Position numbers and translations under genes: made by a program
Part shown: positions 1-6,046 of the stretch, piece by piece
Position numbering within the stretch: the stretch's first letter is position 1
Layout of the letters: every line of letters starts with the position of its first letter
Source of the DNA: Candidatus Izemoplasma sp.
GTDB taxonomy: Bacteria; Bacillota_I; Bacilli_A; Izemoplasmatales; Izemoplasmataceae
Direction: 5' to 3'
DNA length: 9,062 bases
Assembly (NCBI GenBank): GCA_007117555.1
Contig: SKGI01000134.1
Coordinates: 1 to 9,062 of the forward strand
Notes under the pieces: model-generated
What the model was told of the DNA's origin: nothing
Database searches by the model: none
What the model saw: the letters and a program-made list of their open reading frames with translations, nothing else

Positions 1-2
1 AC

Positions 3-1187
3 ATGACGCTTAATCAAACAATATTCGCGCATCGTCGCGCCCTCCACGCCATCCCAGAACTCGGTTTTGAACTCCACCGCACGAAAGCATATCTTGAACG
101 TGAATTGCGCCGCATGGGTTACGCACCTCACACCATCGGCCAAACGGGATTATTTGCCATCCGCGAAGGTAAACAAAAGACAGCCATCGCATTTCGAGCG
201 GATATGGATGCCTTACCCATTCAAGAAGAGACCGGCTTATCTTATGCATCTACTGTGCCAAACCAGATGCATGCGTGTGGCCATGATGGTCATATGGCCA
301 TGGTGCTTGGGTTTGCTGAACTGATCGCAAAAACGCCCAAGCCTGAAAAAACCCTCTTGTTTATTTTTCAACCGGCTGAAGAAACATCAGGTGGCGCGCA
401 AACACTCATTGACGAAGGGGTGTTTAATGGTGTGCATGTAGAAGGCATCTTTGGGCTTCATCTCGACCCGTCTTTACCGCAAGGAATACTCGGCGTTAAA
501 CCAGGCGTGATGATGGCAGCCATTACCGAGTTCACCGTGACGATTTTCGGAACGGGTGGCCATAGTGCAAGACCAAGTGAAGCACGCGATGCTTTAAAAG
601 CAGCCGCAGAACTTATCACGCAGTATCACGCAATAACAAAAACCGCAGGAGAACCGTCATCACACGCACGCGTAGGTATCGGAATGTGTGTTGCAGGTGA
701 AGCGAGTAATGTCATTGCCGATCAAGCCACCGTGCAAGGGACTTTACGGACATTTTCTGAATCCGTCAAGGAAAGCGTGATTCAAGCGATGTATACGATT
801 ATTAAGACGCTTGAATCACGTCATGGGGTGCACATAGAAAATCACTTCCACGGTGCGTATCCAGCTGTATACAATGATGAGACATTAACCCAGACACTGC
901 TTGAAGGGTTGACAGCACTGCCGATAGAATCGGTCAAACCGCTTTCAATCAGTGATGACTTCGCCTTTTACCAACGCGTTGTTCCAGGTGTTTATATGTT
1001 GCTTGGGACAGGGACACCTTCATACGATGCCCCTTTACATGCCAATCGTTTTGATTTTGATGAAACCGTGTTGCTTGATGGGGTCCATGTTTATCGAGAT
1101 ATCGCCAGCATAATGGGTGTGTGGGACTCACAAACAGTTGAACTGCCTCAGCTTGAAATAGACGAAAAAAAAGTTCAGTTTGAGTGA
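3..1187 (+). CDS. M20D-family metallo-amidohydrolase (N-acetyldiaminopimelate deacetylase / N-acyl-amino-acid hydrolase type)
   Basis: Predicted cytosolic zinc or other metal-dependent amidohydrolase that removes an acyl group from an N-acyl amino acid. Its length (394 aa) and sequence resemble YkuR-type N-acetyldiaminopimelate deacetylases of lysine and cell-wall precursor synthesis, but substrate cannot be read from sequence, and hippurate or other N-acyl amino acids are possible. Visible motifs: HRRALHAIPELGF near the N-terminus (10-22), FRADMDALPIQEET (64-77), ACGHDGH (91-97, metal ligands Cys92 and His94), QPAEE (123-127, catalytic/metal Glu), GLH (151-153), the dimerisation-lid motif GTGGHSARP (183-191), and a late PLHANRFDFDE with the family's last metal His at 346. 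The usual SEDF motif reads SDDF (317-320). The start at position 3 fits the family N-terminus, but its ribosome site lies outside the window. The final ~20 residues are an extra tail, partly encoded by a terminator arm. It converges with the SPFH operon. Confidence 0.9.
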   Translation: MTLNQTIFAHRRALHAIPELGFELHRTKAYLERELRRMGYAPHTIGQTGLFAIREGKQKTAIAFRADMDALPIQEETGLSYASTVPNQMHACGHDGHMAMVLGFAELIAKTPKPEKTLLFIFQPAEETSGGAQTLIDEGVFNGVHVEGIFGLHLDPSLPQGILGVKPGVMMAAITEFTVTIFGTGGHSARPSEARDALKAAAELITQYHAITKTAGEPSSHARVGIGMCVAGEASNVIADQATVQGTLRTFSESVKESVIQAMYTIIKTLESRHGVHIENHFHGAYPAVYNDETLTQTLLEGLTALPIESVKPLSISDDFAFYQRVVPGVYMLLGTGTPSYDAPLHANRFDFDETVLLDGVHVYRDIASIMGVWDSQTVELPQLEIDEKKVQFE

Positions 1188-1206
1188 TCAAACCGAACTT
1201 TTTTAA
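1165..1206. terminator. Bidirectional intrinsic terminator between convergent genes
   Basis: An A-run (1165-1172) is followed by a hairpin and then a T-run (1199-1204). The arms are GTTC (1173-1176) + GTTTGA (1178-1183) pairing with TCAAAC (1188-1193) + GAAC (1195-1198), with one A/C mismatch (1177/1194) and loop GTGA. The A and T runs extend the pairing and give a U-tract on either strand. It can therefore end the M20 gene on the plus strand and the SPFH operon on the minus strand. The M20 stop codon TGA (1185-1187) is inside the loop, so the terminator's left half is coding sequence. Confidence 0.88.
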
Positions 1207-1217
1207 GTGCAGTAAAA

Positions 1218-2138
1218 CTAAGATTTTTTAGTGCTTACTTTAGGGACATCAGTTTTGAAGGTTTCGCCTAAAGTTGAGGCGAGTCCTACGATGCCTTGCA
1301 TGTCCGAAGGAATAACGAGTTTAGTCGCTTGACCGTTGGCCATTTCAACCATCGCTTTATAGGCTTCAAGACGGAGGAATGCTTCGTCAGCGCCAGCTTC
1401 ACGGATGAAGCGAATCCCGCTAGCAGTCGCTTCTTGAACGGCAAGAATGGCTTCAGCTTGACCTTCAGCTTCAAGGATACGGCTTTGTTTTTCACCATCA
1501 GCTTTAAGGATGCGTGATTCTCTTTCACCTTCAGCTTCAAGGATGGCAGAGCGCTTGTTACCTTCAGAGATGAGAATCGATTGACGTTTCTCACGCTCGG
1601 CGCGCATTTGTTTCTCCATCGCTTCACGGATATCTTTCGGTGGGATGATGTTTTTCAGTTCAACACGGTTGATTTTGATGCCCCAAGGGTCGGTGGCTTC
1701 ATCCAAAATCGTCCGCATGCGCTCGTTGATCACATCACGTGAGGTGAGTGATTCATCGAGCTCAAGATCACCGATAATGTTCCGCAAGGTGGTCGCTGTC
1801 AAGTTTTCAATCGCTTTAAGTGGTAAATCGACCCCATAAGTATATAATTTTGGATCCGTTACTTGATAAAAGACAACGGTGTCGATTTGCATGGTGACGT
1901 TATCTTTAGTAATAACGGGTTGTGGGTCGAAGTCGACAACTTGTTCCTTGATAGAAACTTTTGACTTAATCCGATCGACGAAAGGTACGAGGAAATGAAC
2001 CCCAACATCCCACGTCGCAATGTAACGACCAAGACGTTCTACGACGAAACGGTTGGCTTGGGTGACGATCGCAATACGGGTTCCTAGATAGACAACGATG
2101 ACAAGAATAATAACAATAGCTAATACTGGACCAATCAT
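1218..2138 (-). CDS. SPFH/stomatin-like (QmcA/band 7) membrane-anchored protein
   Basis: Stomatin/prohibitin-type protein of 306 aa that probably oligomerises at the cytoplasmic membrane and organises lipid or protein microdomains; a precise role is not known. In order: one N-terminal membrane helix (about residues 3-18), an SPFH/band-7 domain (about 25-185, with ANRFVVERLGRY, FDPQPVITKDNV and PPKDIREAM blocks typical of the QmcA/stomatin group), then a charged helical segment made of four 11-residue units (186-229), and an Ala/Gly-rich C-terminal region with the family-typical IPSDMQGIVGLAS stretch (276-288). The ATG is preceded by AGGAGGTC (2143-2150) six bases upstream. It is the last gene of the operon, 43 bp after the RDD gene, and ends at the bidirectional terminator. 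SPFH genes of this type are commonly paired with nfeD, which lies two genes upstream here. Confidence 0.93.
   Translation of the reverse strand: MIGPVLAIVIILVIVVYLGTRIAIVTQANRFVVERLGRYIATWDVGVHFLVPFVDRIKSKVSIKEQVVDFDPQPVITKDNVTMQIDTVVFYQVTDPKLYTYGVDLPLKAIENLTATTLRNIIGDLELDESLTSRDVINERMRTILDEATDPWGIKINRVELKNIIPPKDIREAMEKQMRAEREKRQSILISEGNKRSAILEAEGERESRILKADGEKQSRILEAEGQAEAILAVQEATASGIRFIREAGADEAFLRLEAYKAMVEMANGQATKLVIPSDMQGIVGLASTLGETFKTDVPKVSTKKS
1452..1583 (-). repeat. Four tandem 33-bp/11-residue (hendecad) units in the SPFH gene
   Basis: Residues 186-229 divide into four 11-residue units: QSILISEGNKR, SAILEAEGERE, SRILKADGEKQ, SRILEAEGQAE. The DNA repeats correspondingly at 33 bp (the motif TTCAAGGAT recurs on the plus strand). 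Eleven-residue periodicity implies a nearly straight or right-handed coiled coil, known for stomatin/flotillin stalks. The units differ in sequence and show no sign of recent expansion. Confidence 0.8.
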
Positions 2139-2181
2139 AAATGACCTCCTAAATAGTTTTATGGTTAATTTTTTTGTGGAC

Positions 2182-2835
2182 TTAGAATGGATAGACGATA
2201 TCGTCTAAGATGACACGGGTGCCAGTTAAGTAATCACGTAATATTTTTCGGTTGTGTGTAAGCATGGACATGAATACATCCGCAAACACACTCGTCATCC
2301 CAATGAGCAGCAACCATAAGGAGCCTGTAGCGGCTGCGAATAACACTGCGATGACCCAAAGTAAATATTTCCAAAACAATTCCCGTAAGAGAATACTTAA
2401 GACATTGACTTGTCCAGCTAGACGGATTCTAGCCAAACGGCGACCCAATGAATGACCTTTTAAAGCGAGCATGTATAAAGTGTGGAACACAAGAAAGGCA
2501 AACGCATGATAAAACCAGACAAACCCTTCATAAACATCTCGAAATTCCATCACTTCGGGATAATCTTCATAAAGAGACTCTTGAAGATTACGGCGCCTTA
2601 GTTCACGTTCTTCTTCATCAATGTCTCCGTCAAAAAAGGCGTCTTCAATTTCAATCAACTGTACTCGATACAGTTCTTGAACTTCTTGATATTGCGCATG
2701 AAGCTCATTAAAATTATCCGTTCTTCTAGCGTAAATCGGTCGTGCAACCAATTGGAAGGTCGCGACCACAATCGCTATAATACAGATGAAATCCGTCACC
2801 AAGGCAAGGGCGCGACGGAAGAAACCAGCATTCAC
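2182..2835 (-). CDS. RDD-family integral membrane protein with acidic insert
   Basis: Membrane protein of 217 aa assigned to the RDD family from its diagnostic residues: AGFFRR with Arg7/Arg8 and Asp15 in the first helix, SLGRRLARIRL (129-139) after the second helix, and ILRDYLTGTRVI (198-209) with the late Arg/Asp. RDD proteins are small polytopic proteins, some implicated in Na+/H+ exchange, most of unknown function. Membrane segments at about 9-33, 104-125 and 150-190. Between the first two lies a long, strongly acidic, probably helical or coiled-coil segment (about 38-103), longer than the loop I would expect in a minimal RDD protein. The start is GTG, chosen because the family N-terminal motif begins right after it. 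It overlaps the nfeD stop by four bases (GTGA, 2832-2835) and has only a weak ribosome site, so translation is probably coupled to nfeD. Its place between nfeD and the SPFH gene suggests a shared membrane function. Confidence 0.85.
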   Translation of the reverse strand: MNAGFFRRALALVTDFICIIAIVVATFQLVARPIYARRTDNFNELHAQYQEVQELYRVQLIEIEDAFFDGDIDEEERELRRRNLQESLYEDYPEVMEFRDVYEGFVWFYHAFAFLVFHTLYMLALKGHSLGRRLARIRLAGQVNVLSILLRELFWKYLLWVIAVLFAAATGSLWLLLIGMTSVFADVFMSMLTHNRKILRDYLTGTRVILDDIVYPF

Positions 2836-3269
2836 TGTTTCATCACGATGAGTTTGACCCCTTCGATGGCAAGAATCTCTACTTTTTCATCAACGAGAAT
2901 GCCGTCACCATCTTCAGTGACTGCAGTCCAAATTTGGCCGTCGACTTTAACTTGTCCGCGATCACCCGGTGCAATTTCTTTCACACAGATCGCCACTTTA
3001 CCAATCAGTCGGTCTGCATTCGTGCTCACGACATTTGCGCGTAAATAATTTTTCGCGAGTGGTTTAACACTGATGAGTAAGAGGATCGATAATAAAATAA
3101 AGACGAACAGCTGGAATACAAAAGGCACCCCAAGCACGGCGAGAATGAAAGCGACTAAAGCCCCAATCGCAAACCAGACACTCGTTAAGTCCATCGTGGT
3201 GATTTCAATGTAGGCGGCTACTAAAATGACCAAAAACCAGATGACGACAAAAACTTCATTAATACCCAT
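2832..3269 (-). CDS. Short NfeD-family membrane protein
   Basis: Short-form NfeD protein of 145 aa lacking the N-terminal ClpP-like serine protease domain of long NfeD proteins. Two or three hydrophobic helices (about residues 7-26, 29-49 and 51-68) are followed by a soluble C-terminal domain (about 78-145), with N-A-D-R-L-I-G-K-V (84-92), a GDRGQVKVDGQIWTA stretch (102-116) and alternating beta-like segments, matching the OB-fold that faces the cytosol in this family. NfeD proteins are established genomic and probable physical partners of SPFH proteins. The ATG is preceded by GGAGGAGGT (3277-3285), which is inside the last codons of the upstream gene; the two genes abut with no gap. Downstream it overlaps the RDD gene by four bases. 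Confidence 0.9.
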   Translation of the reverse strand: MGINEVFVVIWFLVILVAAYIEITTMDLTSVWFAIGALVAFILAVLGVPFVFQLFVFILLSILLLISVKPLAKNYLRANVVSTNADRLIGKVAICVKEIAPGDRGQVKVDGQIWTAVTEDGDGILVDEKVEILAIEGVKLIVMKQ

Positions 3270-3656
3270 TTACAAGACCTCCTCCGGTTGTGTCAGATCA
3301 ATGATGAGGGCATGGTCTGTCTTGCTCCAGACCGTTTTGAACTTGTAAGCATTGTTGTCCACAAGATTCAGTTGGGCCACTTGAGCGACCTCTTTCATAA
3401 ACTTTTTGTTGCACACACGCGCGTAGCTCGGCCGGACGGTAATTTTGTGACGCTTTTCGGCCGGAATGGCACCACGCTCAAACTCCTGTTTTGTGATGGG
3501 CTTGACGGCGATACGCTTTTGATCATAGTCAAGACCAAGCAGCACGTTGTAGGCGTTGTCAAAGTGACGGCTCGCACTCTTGTTTAAGGTGATGTTTGAC
3601 TCATAGAGTGTTGCCACGCCTTCATTTGGCTTTTTGGAAGCCCAGACAAACGACAT
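3270..3656 (-). CDS. Conserved-looking hypothetical protein, first gene of the NfeD/RDD/SPFH operon
   Basis: Soluble protein of 128 aa, mildly basic, with no signal peptide or membrane helix; I cannot name a family with confidence. The segment from residue 21 to 53 (NITLNKSASRHFDNAYNVLLGLD then KRIAVKPI) has the strand, small helix, strand, turn, strand pattern of AbrB/SpoVT-type swapped-hairpin DNA-binding domains, which is only a resemblance. A second half (about 69-120) has KITVRPSYARVCNKKFMKEV and a final strand HALIIDL. The ATG has a good ribosome site (GGAGGT six bases upstream) and a promoter 32 bp upstream. Its stop TAA directly abuts the nfeD ATG and its last codons supply the nfeD ribosome site, so it is clearly part of the operon. 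It could be an autoregulator of the operon or a partner of the membrane complex; neither is shown. Confidence 0.8.
   Translation of the reverse strand: MSFVWASKKPNEGVATLYESNITLNKSASRHFDNAYNVLLGLDYDQKRIAVKPITKQEFERGAIPAEKRHKITVRPSYARVCNKKFMKEVAQVAQLNLVDNNAYKFKTVWSKTDHALIIDLTQPEEVL
3277..3285 (-). promoter_or_regulatory. Strong nfeD ribosome-binding site embedded in upstream coding sequence
   Basis: GGAGGAGGT on the minus strand is formed by the Pro-Glu-Glu-Val codons ending the upstream gene and sits seven bases before the nfeD ATG. The stop TAA and the ATG are contiguous, so ribosomes ending the first gene are placed directly on the nfeD start. Confidence 0.8.
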
Positions 3657-3688
3657 AGGACCACCTCCGAATTATTTTTACAATACTA

Positions 3689-3717
3689 ATTATACACCTA
3701 ATAACCAAATAATGCAA
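3689..3717 (-). promoter_or_regulatory. Probable sigma-A-type promoter of the NfeD/RDD/SPFH operon
   Basis: On the minus strand a consensus -10 TATAAT (3689-3694) lies 17 bp from a partial -35 TTGCAT (3712-3717, three of six matches). The predicted start near 3682 gives a leader of about 25 bases with the ribosome site near its end. The AT-rich tract upstream (3719-3750) could act as an UP element. Confidence 0.7.
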
Positions 3718-3718
3718 T

Positions 3719-3750
3719 AAAATTATTTTCATTATTTTCATTATTATTTT
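3719..3750. repeat. AT-rich tandem repeat between divergent promoters
   Basis: Two direct copies of ATTATTTTC (3722-3730 and 3731-3739) are followed by a related ATTATTATTTT (3740-3750). The tract separates the operon promoter from the ttcA-like promoter. It may be an UP element for the minus-strand promoter, a site for an AT-binding regulator, or simply an AT-rich spacer. Confidence 0.6.
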
Positions 3751-3776
3751 GGCATAGAGGGGATTCGCTGTATACT
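3749..3776 (+). promoter_or_regulatory. Sigma-A-type promoter of the ttcA-like gene
   Basis: TTGGCA (3749-3754) and TATACT (3771-3776), each five of six consensus, are separated by 16 bp. Transcription should begin near 3783, leaving a leader of only about 13 bases that starts with the ribosome site AGAGGTG (3782-3788). Confidence 0.78.
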
Positions 3777-3795
3777 AACTTAGAGGTGACACACT

Positions 3796-4602
3796 ATGAA
3801 TCAATCGTTCGTCCATCCTGTAGAGAAAGATTTGACGAAAACATACAAAGGGTCCATTTGGAATAAATTTATTAAAAGCTTGAAACAGTTTAATCTTGTT
3901 GAACCTGGTGATAAGATTATGGTCGCGCTCAGTGGTGGGAAGGATTCTTTGTTGTTGGCGTCCTTGATGAAAGCCCTAAAACGCCATCCACTCGTACCCT
4001 TTGAATTGGTTGTTGTGACCATGGACCCAGGTTATCCACCTGCACTCAAGGGTCGGTTGGTGACACAAGCAGAAACGCTTGGGCTTGCGGTGCATATTGA
4101 GCCGACGACGGTTTTTGATGTGGTGAATCGTCAAGCGCCCGATAACCCATGTTTTTTGTGTGCCCGCATTAGACGCGGCATTTTATACCGACTCGCCCGC
4201 AAGCACGGCTGTAATAAAATCGCCTTGGGCCATCATTATGACGATGTGATTGAGACGACCATGCTCAATCTTTTGTTTTCGGGTTCAGTCAAGACGATGC
4301 TACCTAAGGTTGCATCGACTGAGCACCCTGGTATGACTTTAATACGCCCGCTCTATTTTGTGCGTGAAGAATCGATTGTCGACATTATGCACAAACACGA
4401 TTTCAATCCGATTCGTTGCGGCTGTCCATTGGCGGAAAAAACGATGTCTTCAAAGCGTGCAGCCGTTAAACAATGGCTGAAGCAACTCAATGCCGAACAC
4501 CCAGGCATTGACGCTTCGATTTTTCGTGCACCCGATAACGTCAATTTAGACTATGTACTCGGTTGGCATCAAGACGGAAAACGGCATCAATTCGACGATT
4601 AA
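3796..4602 (+). CDS. TtcA-type tRNA thiolation enzyme (ATP-PPase, iron-sulfur)
   Basis: Predicted cytosolic ATP-dependent tRNA sulfurtransferase of the TtcA/TtuA group, 268 aa (E. coli TtcA, which makes 2-thiocytidine at tRNA position 32, is about 310 aa). Visible: the PP-loop SGGKDS (46-51), which activates the target base by adenylation; PCFLC with Cys119 and Cys122 and a later CGC with Cys208, in the places where TtcA binds its [4Fe-4S] cluster; and GHHYDD (145-150). The position modified (s2C32 or another base) cannot be decided from sequence, so no symbol is assigned. The ATG has ribosome site GAGGTG and its own promoter. It converges with mnmE, another tRNA-modification gene, across a 28-bp gap that holds a parS site. 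Confidence 0.88.
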   Translation: MNQSFVHPVEKDLTKTYKGSIWNKFIKSLKQFNLVEPGDKIMVALSGGKDSLLLASLMKALKRHPLVPFELVVVTMDPGYPPALKGRLVTQAETLGLAVHIEPTTVFDVVNRQAPDNPCFLCARIRRGILYRLARKHGCNKIALGHHYDDVIETTMLNLLFSGSVKTMLPKVASTEHPGMTLIRPLYFVREESIVDIMHKHDFNPIRCGCPLAEKTMSSKRAAVKQWLKQLNAEHPGIDASIFRAPDNVNLDYVLGWHQDGKRHQFDD

Positions 4603-4607
4603 GCCGC

Positions 4608-4627
4608 TATGTTTCACGTGAAACATA
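4608..4627. other. parS: parS: ParB/Spo0J chromosome-partition site
   Basis: A perfect 20-bp palindrome, TATGTTTCACGTGAAACATA, centred between 4617 and 4618. Positions 4610-4625 are TGTTTCACGTGAAACA, which is the established 16-bp parS consensus recognised by the ParB/Spo0J helix-turn-helix and on which ParB-CTP clamps load. It lies wholly within the 28 bp between the stop codons of two convergent genes, so it neither interrupts a gene nor overlaps a promoter. No T-run flanks it, so it is not an intrinsic terminator. parS sites cluster around the replication origin in most bacteria, in keeping with the mnmE, dnaX and recR context. ParB itself is not in the window. Confidence 0.95.
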
Positions 4628-4630
4628 CCG

Positions 4631-5980
4631 TTATTTGCCAAGGCAAAACCGCGAGAATAAGGCGTCAAGTAAGGCTGTATCTTTTGTGTCACCGATAATT
4701 TCACCAAGTGTCGACCAAGCTTGTTTAAGATCGAGTTCAACCATATCCACTGGCATGTGCGCTAAAGCACTTTGGCGCGCTTCAATTAAGGATGATTTTG
4801 CTTGGCGTAAACAAGCGATGTGACGGGCGTTTGAAACGTATGTATGTTCTTCAAGCGCTAAAGAACCCGATAACACAGTTTCGCGAATACGTGCCTGCAA
4901 GGCTTCAAGATGGGTTTTGTTTAAAGCACTCAAAGGGATACTCTCTTCAAAGTGACGACCGATTTTACTTTCAAGGTCAATTTTATTAATAATGATTAGA
5001 CGTTTCTTATGGGCTGTCAAGGCGAGAAGATGTTCGTCTTCATCAGATAAAGGGACATTGTTATCGAGTACAAATAAGATAAGTTCTGCCTGATCGAGCG
5101 CTTGCTTAGCTTTTTCAATGCCGATTTTCTCTACTTGATCGGCCGCTTCACGAATGCCTGCCGTATCGATAAGATGCAGTGTAATGCCGCCAAACGTCAC
5201 CGAAGCTTCAACTAAATCGCGCGTTGTCCCTTGAATTTCTGTCACAATCGCCTTATCTTCACCGATTAATGCATTGAGCAAGCTTGATTTACCCACATTT
5301 GGCCTTCCAATGATGGCGGTTTTGACCCCTTCACGAATGACTTGACCATCTTGTGCTCTTTTTAGGACCTCTTCAAGTCGTTGAATGAGTGTCTCAATTC
5401 TCGGTAAGACGACGTCAGTTGTGAGTTCGGCAACGTCGTCATATTCAGGGTAGTCAATGTTGACCTCAATTTGCGCGACAATGGCTAAGACGTCATTACG
5501 GAATCGTTCGATCAATGTTCGAACGTTACCATCGAGTCCTTTCGTCGCCAGTTCAAGTGAGAGTCTTGAACGTGCGGCGATGATATCGACAATACTTTCT
5601 GCTTGACTTAAGTCGATGCGGCCATGTAAAAAAGCCCGTTCGGTAAATTCACCTTTTTCGGCCAGTCGTACACCATGACTAATAAGCAGTTCAAGAATTG
5701 TCGACGCTACGAAAGGACCGCCATGACAACTGATTTCGACAACGGGCTCTGTCGTAAAAGTTCTCGGCGGGTGAAACACACTTAATAAGACTTCGTCAAT
5801 CACGGTGGTCCCGTCGATAATATGGCCATAGTGAACTGTGTGCGAAGGTACCGCATCAAGACGCGGACCTCGCCATATTTTTTGCATCTGCTCGAAGGCA
5901 TCCGCACCACTGATGCGAATGATGTTTAGGGCGCTTTCGCCCAGTGCGGTCGCGATGGCCGCAATCGTGTCATGTTTCAT
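4631..5980 (-). CDS. mnmE: tRNA modification GTPase MnmE (TrmE)
   Basis: GTPase that works with MnmG (GidA) to install the 5-(carboxymethyl)aminomethyl group on the wobble uridine of certain tRNAs, using methylene-tetrahydrofolate. Counted from the chosen start it is 449 aa, full length. N-terminal folate-binding domain (DTIAAIATALGESALNIIRISG; CHGG at 85-88), a helical domain, and an inserted G domain: G1 GRPNVGKSS (225-233), G2 GTTRD (251-255), G3 DTAG (272-275), G4 NKID (332-335). The C-terminus is FCLGK with the conserved Cys446. Four in-frame starts follow one another (GTG 5989, then three ATGs). The ribosome site AGGTGA overlaps the GTG, so the last ATG (5978-5980) has the best spacing and matches the usual N-terminus. 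In many Firmicutes mnmG follows mnmE; here the next gene is a convergent ttcA-like gene. Confidence 0.96.
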   Translation of the reverse strand: MKHDTIAAIATALGESALNIIRISGADAFEQMQKIWRGPRLDAVPSHTVHYGHIIDGTTVIDEVLLSVFHPPRTFTTEPVVEISCHGGPFVASTILELLISHGVRLAEKGEFTERAFLHGRIDLSQAESIVDIIAARSRLSLELATKGLDGNVRTLIERFRNDVLAIVAQIEVNIDYPEYDDVAELTTDVVLPRIETLIQRLEEVLKRAQDGQVIREGVKTAIIGRPNVGKSSLLNALIGEDKAIVTEIQGTTRDLVEASVTFGGITLHLIDTAGIREAADQVEKIGIEKAKQALDQAELILFVLDNNVPLSDEDEHLLALTAHKKRLIIINKIDLESKIGRHFEESIPLSALNKTHLEALQARIRETVLSGSLALEEHTYVSNARHIACLRQAKSSLIEARQSALAHMPVDMVELDLKQAWSTLGEIIGDTKDTALLDALFSRFCLGK

Positions 5981-5997
5981 CATCATCACCTGAATTT

Positions 5998-6006
5998 AGT
6001 ATACCA
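5998..6006 (-). promoter_or_regulatory. Extended -10 promoter of mnmE
   Basis: On the minus strand TGGTATACT (5998-6006) is an extended -10 element (TGn plus TATACT, five of six). The -35 position at 17 bp spacing (6021-6026) reads TACACC, weak. A start near 5991 gives a leader of only about 11 bases that carries the AGGTGA ribosome site. Confidence 0.65.
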
Positions 6007-6024
6007 TATAGACTGGGTTTGGTG

Positions 6025-6030
6025 TATAAT
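6025..6030 (+). promoter_or_regulatory. -10 element of the unknown gene/dnaX/ybaB/recR transcript
   Basis: Consensus TATAAT sits 16 bases before the ATG at 6047; no convincing -35 is found at 16-18 bp spacing. The predicted start near 6037 coincides with the ribosome site AAGGTGA (6036-6042), giving a leader of about 10 bases. The -35 region overlaps the -10 of the divergent mnmE promoter. Confidence 0.6.
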
Positions 6031-6046
6031 AGAATAAGGTGATAAA

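Noticed and set aside
2448..3048. Plus-strand open frames across the RDD and nfeD genes
   Set aside because: They are antisense to well-supported genes, overlap one another and have no good ribosome sites or recognisable domains.
4634..4647. TTTGCCAAGGCAAA hairpin beside parS as a terminator
   Set aside because: Short stem with a 2-4 base loop, no T-run on either side, and it is simply the mnmE codons for the conserved C-L-G-K end.
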